A stretch of DNA of 64,000 bases from Bacilli bacterium (GTDB lineage: Bacteria; Bacillota_I; Bacilli_A; RF39; UBA660). Under the pieces are notes generated by a model, which saw only the letters and a program-made list of their open reading frames with translations, ran no database searches and was not told the origin of the DNA. The DNA is taken from the NCBI GenBank assembly GCA_900758495.1, contig CAAERO010000030.1, positions 1 to 64,000 on the forward strand. Direction: 5' to 3'. Every line of letters starts with the position of its first letter. The first letter of the stretch is position 1. This document shows positions 43,962-51,717 of this stretch, in pieces. Position numbers and translations under genes: made by a program.

Positions 43962-44092
43962 GATTATAAAAATAGTGTAGTATTATACATAAGAGATGAT
44001 AATATGAAAAAGTTGGAAGAGAGAATATATATAAGAATGTTAGACTAATAAATCTACTAAGAAAATTTTAATAGCCAACAAGTAAACTGTAA

Positions 44093-44126
44093 AAAAATAA
44101 ACAATTTCATAACAGTTTATTTTTTG
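44093..44126 (+). terminator. second terminator upstream of the Ca2+ ATPase
   Basis: taaactgt (44093-44100) pairs with acagttta (44112-44119), then T run. It could end a short transcript from 43.98 kb holding a 14-codon ORF (44004-44048). Confidence 0.55.
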
Positions 44127-44196
44127 TCAAATTTTAGAGAATTATTCCTAAGATACTAACTCTTAATATTACATACCATTTATTAGGAGGGTATCT

Positions 44197-46815
44197 ATGG
44201 AGAAAATTAAAATAGATGGATTAAGTAGAGAAGAAGTTATTAGAGCAAGAGAAAAATATGGAAGTAATGCTTTAGAGGCAATTCATAGAGATACCTTTTT
44301 TAAACAGTTACTAAGAAGTTTAGGGGACCCCATAATTCGTATTTTACTGATAGCATTAGGAATAAAAACTATCTTTTTGATAAAGAATTTTGATTGGTAT
44401 GAAACCGTTGGAATAGCAGTTGCTATTTTTTTAGCTTCTTTTATTTCAACACTTTCTGAGTATGGTAGTGAAAAAGCTTTTGATAAATTACAACAAGAAG
44501 CTAGTAAAACTAGAGTTAAAGTTAAAAGATTTGAAGGAATAATTACTATTCCTCTTGAAGACATAGTAGTAGGAGATATTGTTCTTTTAGAATATGGGGA
44601 AAAAGTACCAGCTGATGGTGTGCTATTAACTGGTAGTTTAACAATAGATGAGTCATCAATAACAGGAGAAAGTAAAGAAATCTATAAATATCCATTTAAA
44701 ACTGGGACAGAATTAAAAGAAACTAACCAATTATTTAGAGGAAGTGTCATTTATCAGGGCACTGGTAAGATGTTAGTAACTAAGGTTGGGGTTAATACTT
44801 TTTATGGAAAGATAGCTAAGGAATTGCAAGACGTTCAACCAGAAAGTCCATTAAAGTCAAGACTAAGACACTTAGCTACTATTATCAGTCGAATTGGTTA
44901 TTGTTCTGCTTTTTTTGTAGCACTATCATATCTGTTTTTTTCTATCGTTATTAATAATCAATTTGATATAAATAAAATAATCCCTTACTGTAGTGATTTG
45001 TCATTACTTTTTGCTCATCTTTTATATGCTTTAACGCTAGCAGTAACAATGATAGTTGTATCAGTTCCAGAAGGTCTACCAATGATGATAACACTAGTAT
45101 TATCTAGTAATATGAAAAGGATGCTCAAAGATAATATATTAGTCAGAAAATTAGTAGGAATTGAAACATCAGGAAGTTTAAATATTTTATTTACTGACAA
45201 GACAGGTACTCTTACTAAAGGTGAACTTGAAGTGGTAGGAGCAATACTTGGTGATGGAAAAGTTGTGAATAGTAATAAAGAGTTAATTGGTTATAAAAAA
45301 TATTTAAAGCTATTAGATGAATCGTTAATACAAAATAATAGTTGCAGTTACGATAAGGCTAGAAATGAGTTTATTGGTGGAAATGCTACTGATCAAGCTT
45401 GTGTTAAATTTATTTATAATAAGAAGCCTATCATTTTACCAAAACTAAAAGATAAACCATTTAATAGTAAAGATAAATATTCAAAAGTAACAGTTAAAGA
45501 CAGGGAAAACATTACTTATATTAAAGGAAGTCCTGAGTTATTATTAAAGAAGTGTAACAAATATTTATCTCTTGATGGGAGAGAGATAAGATTTAGTTCT
45601 TCTTCACTTTGGAAAAGATTAGAAGAGTACACAAGACTTGGTATTAGAGTTATTTTAACTGGTTATAGTAGAAATGATGGTACTGATATTGTTCTTCTTT
45701 CACTTTTATTAATTAAGGATGAGTTAAGAAAAGAAAGTAAGGAAGCAGTGGGTATTGTAAAAAAAGCTGGTGTTCAGGTAGTAATGATTACTGGTGATAA
45801 CAAAGAAACTGCTACTTCTATTGCTAAAGAAACAGGAATAATAAGTAACAGTACAGATTTAGTACTTACTAGTAATGATATAGCACTAATGTCTGATGCT
45901 GAATTAAAGAAAAAACTACCTAACTTAAAAGTAGTAGCAAGGGCTCTTCCTCAAGATAAAAGTAGGTTAGTAAGAATATCTGAAGAAGAAAATCTAGTAG
46001 TAGGAATGACGGGAGATGGCGTAAATGATGCTCCAGCACTAAAGAAAGCAGATGTTGGTTTTGCAATGAATAGTGGAACAGAAGTTGCCAAAGAGGCTAG
46101 TGATATTATTCTTTTAGATAATAATTTTTATTCTATTACTAAGGCTATTCTTTATGGACGAACAATCTTTAAAAGTATTAGGAAATTTATTATTTTTCAG
46201 CTGACAGTTAACTTTTGTGCCGTTTTTTTATCAATAGTTGGTCCATTTATTGGGTTTGCTACACCTGTTACAGTTATTCAAATGTTATGGATTAATATGG
46301 TTATGGATACTTTGGCTGGAATTGCTTTTTCTTATGAAGCTCCACTTAGTGAGTATATGGAGGAGAATCCCAAAGATAGATATGAACCAATTTTAAATAG
46401 TTATATGATACACGAAATAGTTTTTATAGGTATTTATTCTTCTTTACTTTGTATTTTCTTTTTAAAAAGTCCTTATATTCATTCTTTTTTTAGAGATGAT
46501 ATTAATGATAAATATTTCTTAACGGCTTTTTTTGGTTTATTTATTTTTACAAGTATTTTTAATAGTTTCAATGCTCGTACTTCTCGCCTTAACATCTTTG
46601 CTAATTTATTTAAAAATAAAATGTTTATGATAGTAATAATTTTCATTGCTATTGTACAGTTTGTTCTTATCTATTATGGTGGCGAGTTATTTAGAACTGT
46701 TGGACTTAGTTTCAAGGAAATAGAAATTATGCTTTTATGTGCTTTTTCTGTTATTCCAGTAGAGTTATTCCGAAAAATATATTTAAAGAAAAATAATAAG
46801 TTGGGACATGTTTAA
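44197..46815 (+). CDS. Ca2+-type P-type ATPase
   Basis: 872 residues. TGES in the actuator domain, PEGLP in helix M4 (the PMCA-like Ca2+ site; no SERCA-like PEGLA), phosphorylation motif DKTGT near residue 333, KGSPE, MITGDN and TGDGVNDAPALKKADVGFAM hinge. About ten membrane helices. Expected to pump Ca2+ out of the cell. AGGAGGG ribosome site. Confidence 0.92.
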   Translation: MEKIKIDGLSREEVIRAREKYGSNALEAIHRDTFFKQLLRSLGDPIIRILLIALGIKTIFLIKNFDWYETVGIAVAIFLASFISTLSEYGSEKAFDKLQQEASKTRVKVKRFEGIITIPLEDIVVGDIVLLEYGEKVPADGVLLTGSLTIDESSITGESKEIYKYPFKTGTELKETNQLFRGSVIYQGTGKMLVTKVGVNTFYGKIAKELQDVQPESPLKSRLRHLATIISRIGYCSAFFVALSYLFFSIVINNQFDINKIIPYCSDLSLLFAHLLYALTLAVTMIVVSVPEGLPMMITLVLSSNMKRMLKDNILVRKLVGIETSGSLNILFTDKTGTLTKGELEVVGAILGDGKVVNSNKELIGYKKYLKLLDESLIQNNSCSYDKARNEFIGGNATDQACVKFIYNKKPIILPKLKDKPFNSKDKYSKVTVKDRENITYIKGSPELLLKKCNKYLSLDGREIRFSSSSLWKRLEEYTRLGIRVILTGYSRNDGTDIVLLSLLLIKDELRKESKEAVGIVKKAGVQVVMITGDNKETATSIAKETGIISNSTDLVLTSNDIALMSDAELKKKLPNLKVVARALPQDKSRLVRISEEENLVVGMTGDGVNDAPALKKADVGFAMNSGTEVAKEASDIILLDNNFYSITKAILYGRTIFKSIRKFIIFQLTVNFCAVFLSIVGPFIGFATPVTVIQMLWINMVMDTLAGIAFSYEAPLSEYMEENPKDRYEPILNSYMIHEIVFIGIYSSLLCIFFLKSPYIHSFFRDDINDKYFLTAFFGLFIFTSIFNSFNARTSRLNIFANLFKNKMFMIVIIFIAIVQFVLIYYGGELFRTVGLSFKEIEIMLLCAFSVIPVELFRKIYLKKNNKLGHV

Positions 46816-46829
46816 ATTCCAACTTTTCT
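46796..46829 (+). terminator. terminator of the Ca2+ ATPase
   Basis: aaagttggga pairs with ttccaacttt (10 bp with one G-T), T-rich tail. The tail lies in the first copy of the repeat-boundary motif acttttctcgta. Confidence 0.5.
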
Positions 46830-46854
46830 CGTACTATTATTTTGCATTGTTCTA

Positions 46855-46883
46855 TTGTTATCTGTTTTTATATTTGTTACTAT
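46855..46883 (+). promoter_or_regulatory. peptide-gene promoter, unit 1
   Basis: TTGTTA, 17-base spacer, extended -10 TGT-TACTAT. The same sequence occurs in unit 2. Confidence 0.6.
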
Positions 46884-46916
46884 TAGTTCGGATACATTTG
46901 AAATATCAGGTGCTTT

Positions 46917-46948
46917 CCCTTCTATAAAATTCTAATTAAATAGAAGGG
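46917..46948 (+). promoter_or_regulatory. leader hairpin next to the ribosome site, unit 1
   Basis: cccttctat (46917-46925) pairs with atagaaggg (46940-46948), a perfect 9-bp stem whose 3' arm runs into the GGGTGGTGAT ribosome site. Conserved in unit 2. Confidence 0.65.
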
Positions 46949-46959
46949 TGGTGATATGT

Positions 46960-47031
46960 ATGACAAAAAATCAAACTTTTGTTATCATGTTGCTACTATT
47001 TGTAGTAATATTCATGTTACTATTTAAGTAA
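46960..47031 (+). CDS. 23-residue hydrophobic peptide, putative type I toxin, copy 1
   Basis: A four- to five-residue polar start (MTKNQ), one membrane helix (FVIMLLLFVVIFMLLF) and a terminal Lys. GGGTGGTGAT precedes the ATG. Such single-helix peptides are typical of type I toxins acting on the membrane. The neighbouring RNA signals (leader hairpin, antisense promoter, complementary UTRs) support this. It does not match a named toxin family that I recognise. Confidence 0.6.
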   Translation: MTKNQTFVIMLLLFVVIFMLLFK

Positions 47032-47151
47032 AAGAAAAGACACCTGATTCAACTTATGTTGAATTCGGGTATCAAACACCATTTTTGGGAAAACACCTGA
47101 TTATCCTCAATCAAATGTATCCTTTTTTATTATATGAAGTTTCCTTCATCT
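47030..47151 (-). ncRNA. putative antisense RNA, unit 1
   Basis: Minus promoter at 47158-47186 (TTGTTA, 17 bases, TGA-TAAGAT) and, ~110 bases on, a strong hairpin (47041-47070) with an interrupted T tract on the minus strand, next to the peptide stop codon. The RNA would cover the whole 3' UTR of the peptide mRNA. Confidence 0.5.
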
Positions 47152-47157
47152 AGATAC

Positions 47158-47186
47158 ATCTTATCACAGAAACTATTTAATAACAA
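47158..47186 (-). promoter_or_regulatory. antisense promoter, unit 1
   Basis: Minus strand TTGTTA (47186-47181), 17-base spacer, TAAGAT (47163-47158) with upstream TG. Confidence 0.55.
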
Positions 47187-47259
47187 TGTATCATTTATAA
47201 AAAGATTATGTAGAGAAAAAGTTCATACTTTTCTCGTACTATTATTTCGCCTTCTTCTA

Positions 47260-47288
47260 TTGTTATCTGTTTTTATATTTGTTACTAT
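47260..47288 (+). promoter_or_regulatory. peptide-gene promoter, unit 2
   Basis: TTGTTA (47260-47265), 17-base spacer, TGT-TACTAT (-10 at 47283-47288). Confidence 0.6.
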
Positions 47289-47363
47289 TAGTTCGGATAC
47301 ATTTGAAATATCAGGTGCTTTCCCTTCTATAAAATTCTATTAAATAGAAGGGTGGTGATATGT

Positions 47364-47435
47364 ATGACAAAAAAGCAAATTTTTGTTATCATGTTGCTAC
47401 TATTTGTAGTAATATTCATGTTACTATTTAAGTAA
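47364..47435 (+). CDS. 23-residue hydrophobic peptide, putative type I toxin, copy 2
   Basis: Differs from copy 1 at only two residues (MTKKQIF for MTKNQTF); the membrane helix is identical. Same leader hairpin and ribosome site. Its stop codon overlaps the A tract that is the T run of the antisense terminator. Confidence 0.6.
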   Translation: MTKKQIFVIMLLLFVVIFMLLFK

Positions 47436-47553
47436 AAAAAGCACCTGATTCAACTTATGTTGAATTCGGGTGTCAAACCAAAAACTTTGGGAAACACCTG
47501 ATTAGGTCAAATCAAATGTATCTTTTTTTTATTATATGAAGTTTCCTTCATCT
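47434..47553 (-). ncRNA. putative antisense RNA, unit 2
   Basis: Minus promoter at 47560-47588; transcription towards the peptide gene would end at the hairpin 47441-47474, followed on the minus strand by T7 (47440-47434), an intrinsic terminator. Length about 115-120 bases, fully complementary to the 3' UTR. Confidence 0.55.
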
Positions 47554-47559
47554 AGATAC

Positions 47560-47588
47560 ATAATACCACAGAAACTATTTAATAACAA
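47560..47588 (-). promoter_or_regulatory. antisense promoter, unit 2
   Basis: Minus strand TTGTTA (47588-47583), 17-base spacer, extended -10 TGG-TATTAT (47565-47560). Confidence 0.65.
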
Positions 47589-47657
47589 TGTATCATTTAT
47601 AAAAAGATTATGTAGAGAGAAAAAATCATACTTTTCTCGTATTAATAGAAGATATCT

Positions 47658-47686
47658 TTGCTTTTTTCTAAAATATATAGTAAAAT
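47658..47686 (+). promoter_or_regulatory. promoter of the ABC-F gene
   Basis: TTGCTT (47658-47663), 17-base spacer, TAAAAT (47681-47686), supporting the start at 47709. Confidence 0.6.
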
Positions 47687-47708
47687 TAAGAAAGCTTTGG
47701 AGGTAATT

Positions 47709-49289
47709 ATGTTACAAGTAAATAATGTCAGTTTAAGATTTGGAAAAAGAACACTATTTGAAAATGTTAATTTAAAATTCGTAGATGGTGCTTGCTACGG
47801 ATTAATCGGTGCTAATGGAGCAGGAAAAAGTACATTTTTAAAATTATTAACAGGAGAATTAGAAACAACGACTGGAGATATTACTACTGGTAAAAATGAA
47901 AGAATCTCTGTTTTAAAACAGGATCACTATCAATATGATGATGTTCGTGTTTTAGATGTTGTTATTATGGGAAATGATAAACTATATAAAATAATGAAAG
48001 AGAAAGAGGAATTATATTCTCATACAGAGTTTACTGAAGAAGATGGTTATCGTCTAGCAGATTTAGAAGCAGAATTTTTGGAAATGGATGGTTGGAATGC
48101 TGAAAATGATGCAGCTATTATTTTGAATAACTTAGGGGTAAAAGATGAATTTTATGATAAAAAAATGAGTGAAATTCCCGTTAAACAAAGAGTAAAAGTA
48201 TTACTTGCTTCAGCACTATTCGGTAATCCAGATATTTTATTATTAGATGAACCTACTAATAGTTTGGATTTAGATGCCATTAACTGGTTAGAAGAATTTT
48301 TAATTAACTTTCCTAATACTGTAATAGTAGTAAGCCATGATAGATATTTTTTAAATAAAGTATGTACACACATTGTTGATATAGACTTCGGTAAAATGAA
48401 AATGTATATTGGTAACTATGACTTTTGGTATCAATCTAGTGAACTTGCTTTGAAACAAATGAAAGAATCTAATAAGAAAAAAGAAGAAAAAATAAAAGAA
48501 TTACAAGACTTTATTGCTAGATTCTCAGCAAATGCTTCAAAAAGTAAACAAGCAACTTCTAGAAAGAAAATGCTTGAGAAAATTGAACTTGATGAAATAG
48601 TTCCATCTTCTAGAAAGTATCCATTTATTGAATTTAAAATAACTAAACAGGTAGGAAAAGAAATATTAAGAGTTGAAAACTTAATCAAAGAAGTAGATGG
48701 TGTTAAAATTTTAAATAAAATATCATTTACTGTTTTAAAAGGTGATAAAATTGCTATTATATCTAATAACGATTTAGCAAAGACAACATTATTCAATATT
48801 TTAGCAGGCGAAGAAAAATTTGATAAAGGGCAGGTCTTATTTGGAAAAACAATTTCTTTTGCTTATCTTCCTCAAGATAATAGCAATTATTTTAATGGCG
48901 ATTTATCTATTCTTGATTGGATAAAACAATATAAAAGGGTAGATGATGATACTGAATTAAGAGGATTCTTAGGAAGAATGCTATTTTCTAAAGAAGATGT
49001 TTTTAAGAAAGTAAATGTCTTATCAGGTGGAGAAAAAGCAAGATGTATGCTTAGTAAAATGATGTTAGAAGAACCAAATTTCTTAATATTAGATGAACCG
49101 ACTAACCACCTAGACTTAGAAAGTATTACTTCCTTAAATAAAGGCTTAGAAAACTTTGCAGGAGAGTTAATTTTAACAACTCGTGATCATGAGCTTAATC
49201 AAACGGTATGTAATAGAATAATTGAAATCAAGGATGATGGAACTATAATTGATAGAAGATTAACTTTTGATGAGTATTATAATAACTAA
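47709..49289 (+). CDS. ABC-F family ATPase (YbiT-like)
   Basis: 526 residues, two ATP-binding domains, no membrane part; ABC-F proteins act on the ribosome. Domain 1 has Walker A GANGAGKST and Walker B ILLLDEPTNSLD but no LSGGQ (IPVKQRVK). Domain 2 has the signature LSGGEKAR and Walker B LILDEPTNHLD but a degraded Walker A (SNNDLAKTT) and TTRDHE where SHD is usual. The linker (RFSANASKSKQATSRKKML) is YbiT-like. ATG 47709 has GGAGGT. Confidence 0.88.
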   Translation: MLQVNNVSLRFGKRTLFENVNLKFVDGACYGLIGANGAGKSTFLKLLTGELETTTGDITTGKNERISVLKQDHYQYDDVRVLDVVIMGNDKLYKIMKEKEELYSHTEFTEEDGYRLADLEAEFLEMDGWNAENDAAIILNNLGVKDEFYDKKMSEIPVKQRVKVLLASALFGNPDILLLDEPTNSLDLDAINWLEEFLINFPNTVIVVSHDRYFLNKVCTHIVDIDFGKMKMYIGNYDFWYQSSELALKQMKESNKKKEEKIKELQDFIARFSANASKSKQATSRKKMLEKIELDEIVPSSRKYPFIEFKITKQVGKEILRVENLIKEVDGVKILNKISFTVLKGDKIAIISNNDLAKTTLFNILAGEEKFDKGQVLFGKTISFAYLPQDNSNYFNGDLSILDWIKQYKRVDDDTELRGFLGRMLFSKEDVFKKVNVLSGGEKARCMLSKMMLEEPNFLILDEPTNHLDLESITSLNKGLENFAGELILTTRDHELNQTVCNRIIEIKDDGTIIDRRLTFDEYYNN

Positions 49290-49303
49290 CTTTACGTAAA
49301 GTG

Positions 49304-49338
49304 AACAATTAGATTGATAAATCTGGTTGTTTTTTTTC
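49304..49338 (+). terminator. terminator of the ABC-F gene
   Basis: aacaattagatt (49304-49315) pairs with aatctggttgtt (49320-49331, two G-T pairs), then T8. Confidence 0.75.
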
Positions 49339-49374
49339 AAACTATAATATACTATGAAGCTAGGAGATGAAATT

Positions 49375-50163
49375 ATGAAAAAGCAAAATAACCTAGTTAC
49401 TATAATTATAATTGTAATAGTAGCAGTTGTAATTGTCTTGTTAGGATATTTTATTTATGATAAGTCATTAAAGAAACAACCAACTAACAATAATATTACA
49501 AATGATGTGAATAAAAATAAATCAGATAAAAAAACTGAAAGTCTAGATATTAATAGTAGTCTTGTAAAAGAACTATACAATAAAGTTACGCTTGCAGAAG
49601 ATACCGATAATAAATATTGGTTTTATGGAAGAGATGACAACTATTTAGTCAGTAGTGCTCCAGAAAGCAGTAAAATGGCTTTAGTCTTTCATAATTTAAT
49701 GGAGACAGATTTTTCAGCTATTCCTAACAATTCGACTGCTGCTGCAACTATTGATTTAAATGGGAGTAACTATACTTTAAATACTACTAATAGTAAAGTC
49801 TATGTTTCATATGATAATGTTTTAAGAACATATCAAAATTTATTTGGAACAAGTGCTTCCTTAAATAAAGATGTTCCTTTGCAAGTAACAGCTTATTCAA
49901 CTGACTATTATGTATATAATGCAGGAGTTAATGGATATTTAAACTATACTATGGAAGGTGACATAACATCTTCTAGTTTCTATCATGGAGAAGTCACTAA
50001 AGCAATTAAGAATGCTAATAATATTATAATAACTGAAAAAGTGGAGTACTCTGAAAACAATGATGGAAAGAAAAAGATTAGTTCAACTTCATATTATGAA
50101 TATACCTTTATGCAAGAAAATGATGGAACATACTCCTTTGTTTCAAGAATAAAAAGTAATTAG
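49375..50163 (+). CDS. membrane-anchored extracytoplasmic protein
   Basis: 262 residues. N-terminal membrane helix (about 7-27), Asn/Lys linker, then a domain outside the cell with several strands. Resembles the anchored proteins at 20611 and 60814 in layout but not visibly in sequence. ATG 49375 fits TAGGAGATG. Function unknown. Confidence 0.65.
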   Translation: MKKQNNLVTIIIIVIVAVVIVLLGYFIYDKSLKKQPTNNNITNDVNKNKSDKKTESLDINSSLVKELYNKVTLAEDTDNKYWFYGRDDNYLVSSAPESSKMALVFHNLMETDFSAIPNNSTAAATIDLNGSNYTLNTTNSKVYVSYDNVLRTYQNLFGTSASLNKDVPLQVTAYSTDYYVYNAGVNGYLNYTMEGDITSSSFYHGEVTKAIKNANNIIITEKVEYSENNDGKKKISSTSYYEYTFMQENDGTYSFVSRIKSN

Positions 50164-50265
50164 TTGCTTTTTCTTTTACTAACTAAAAAAGCTAAACGGA
50201 TGTTATAAATACGCAACGAAAACCTACAGACTTGTTCGTGGAAGTAGTTAGAGAGGTTGGTTACT

Positions 50266-50745
50266 ATGAAAATTAATAAACACTTTAATTTTGTTAAAAA
50301 AGATAAAAAAATAATTGGAATTGTCTTTTTAGTGATTGGTTTAATAGTTTTTACTATTTCTCTTGTTACACTGGGTACTTTTTTTAGTAAATATGTGACT
50401 TATAAAGAGACTGAAGGAAAAGTAGTTGACTATAAATACAATTATAAAGATAATGGTGTTCAACTAGGTACAGATGTTATTGAATATGTAGTGGGTGATA
50501 AAACTTATAAAAGGCCTTCTAATCACTATGTCAGATATCCAGAACCAATTGGCACTGTAGTTAAGATTAAATATAATCCTAAAAAACCAACTGATATTAT
50601 TTTCCTTGGAGAAACAGATAAATATCTTTATTTTGGAATAGGAGTTATTTTTACGGCGGTAGGTTTAGGCCTTTTAAAGGAGAAAAAGAAAAATATAGAT
50701 AAAATAAGTGTTTCATCATTTACAGAAGATAACGAGATAATTTAA
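50266..50745 (+). CDS. DUF3592-type membrane protein
   Basis: 159 residues: two membrane helices (about 16-38 and 117-133) around an outside domain with the DUF3592 pattern (TEGKVVDYKYNY ... Y.VGDKTYK ... VKIKYNPKKPTDIIF). Family function unknown. The frame is open to 50257, but the ATG at 50266 is the natural start. Confidence 0.75.
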   Translation: MKINKHFNFVKKDKKIIGIVFLVIGLIVFTISLVTLGTFFSKYVTYKETEGKVVDYKYNYKDNGVQLGTDVIEYVVGDKTYKRPSNHYVRYPEPIGTVVKIKYNPKKPTDIIFLGETDKYLYFGIGVIFTAVGLGLLKEKKKNIDKISVSSFTEDNEII

Positions 50746-50778
50746 AAAGAGTAACCATATTTTTTGTGTTACTCTTTT
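50745..50778. terminator. bidirectional terminator
   Basis: Perfect 11-bp stem aaaagagtaac (50745-50755) with gttactctttt (50768-50778); A/T tracts on both sides. It overlaps the stop of the minus-strand activase gene. Confidence 0.8.
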
Positions 50779-51716
50779 ACTGTTATAGCTCCTTTAGAAC
50801 ATCTGTTTCCCCAAGCATCAAGAATCTTATTATTTTTTTTAACGATAATTATTTCACAATGGTTAGGACAACCGTTACAAACACAACCAGCTGTTTCAAA
50901 CTTTGCATCACGAATTTTAAAACTAAACTCCTTCTTGATACCACTTTTCTTAGCTAGAATAGCACTACCTAAAGCTCCCATTAAATGTCCATTTTCATCC
51001 ACTATAATTTGTTCACCTAACAAATCTTCAAAAGCTTTTTTAACCCCAATATTCTTACTAACCCCTCCTTGAAAGATAATTGGCCCTTCAATTTTTTTCC
51101 CTTTCGCTACATTATTTAAGTAATTACTAGCAACACTATAACAAAGACCTGCAATAATATCATTCTTTTTATAACCCATCTGTAACTTATGAACTAAATC
51201 ACTTTCGGCAAAGACTGTACATCTAGCAGCAATACTAGTTGGTTTCTTGCTAGTAAGAGCGATAGTTCCGAAGTCTTTAACATCAAGTCCTAAACGTTTA
51301 GCTTGACTAGATAAGAAACTACCAGTACCTGCAGCACAAAGGGTATTCATTGCATAATCAGTTACAATCTTATTATCGATTAAGATAATCTTAGAATCTT
51401 GTCCTCCAATTTCTAAGATAGTTTTAATATCAGGATACTTTGATAAAGTACCAATAGCATGAGCGGTTATTTCATTTTTAATGCTAACAGCATCAAGCAT
51501 TGTACCAATAAGTTTTCTAGCTGACCCTGTTGTTCCAACTCCCATAATTTTTATATCTTTTGTATCTTTTTCTAGTTCTTTTAATACTTTCTTAACAGCT
51601 TTAACTGGATCACCTTCAGTCCAAAGATAACTGCTAGCTACTATATTATTATCTTCATCAATTATTACTCCTTTAGTAGAAATAGACCCAATATCTATAC
51701 CTAAATAACCAATCAT
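50769..51716 (-). CDS. acyl-CoA dehydratase activase (BadF/HgdC type)
   Basis: 315-residue ASKHA-fold ATPase: GIDIGSISTKGVI phosphate-1 loop, EIGGQDSKII, and cluster-binding Cys in NTLCAAGTGSF and ARCTVFAESD. In 2-hydroxyacyl-CoA dehydratases this protein drives an electron into a Fe-S partner with ATP. An extra C-terminal Cys-rich tail (CVCNGCPNHC plus one further Cys) is unusual and may hold another cluster. Last of a three-gene operon. Confidence 0.88.
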   Translation of the reverse strand: MIGYLGIDIGSISTKGVIIDEDNNIVASSYLWTEGDPVKAVKKVLKELEKDTKDIKIMGVGTTGSARKLIGTMLDAVSIKNEITAHAIGTLSKYPDIKTILEIGGQDSKIILIDNKIVTDYAMNTLCAAGTGSFLSSQAKRLGLDVKDFGTIALTSKKPTSIAARCTVFAESDLVHKLQMGYKKNDIIAGLCYSVASNYLNNVAKGKKIEGPIIFQGGVSKNIGVKKAFEDLLGEQIIVDENGHLMGALGSAILAKKSGIKKEFSFKIRDAKFETAGCVCNGCPNHCEIIIVKKNNKILDAWGNRCSKGAITVKE

Positions 51717-51717
51717 T

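Larger units (their letters stand above)
46822..47641. repeat. tandem ~404-bp direct repeat (two units)
   Basis: Unit 1 is 46822-47226 and unit 2 is 47227-47629; acttttctcgta opens each unit and closes the array at 47630-47641. Units differ by scattered substitutions and small indels, mainly outside the peptide gene and promoter boxes. Each contains a plus promoter, hairpin leader, 23-codon ORF, 3' hairpin and a minus promoter. Confidence 0.9.

Noticed and set aside
44004..44048. 14-codon ORF before the Ca2+ ATPase
   Set aside because: Only a weak ribosome site; it may be transcribed, but coding cannot be supported.
47134..47343. 69-codon ORF across the junction of the two repeat units
   Set aside because: It spans the antisense promoter and the next unit's promoter and has no ribosome site; the 23-codon frames are the supported genes.
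50166..50192. gcttttt/aaaaagc hairpin after the anchored protein gene
   Set aside because: Stem is only 7 bp of mostly A-T pairs and lacks a following T run on the plus strand.
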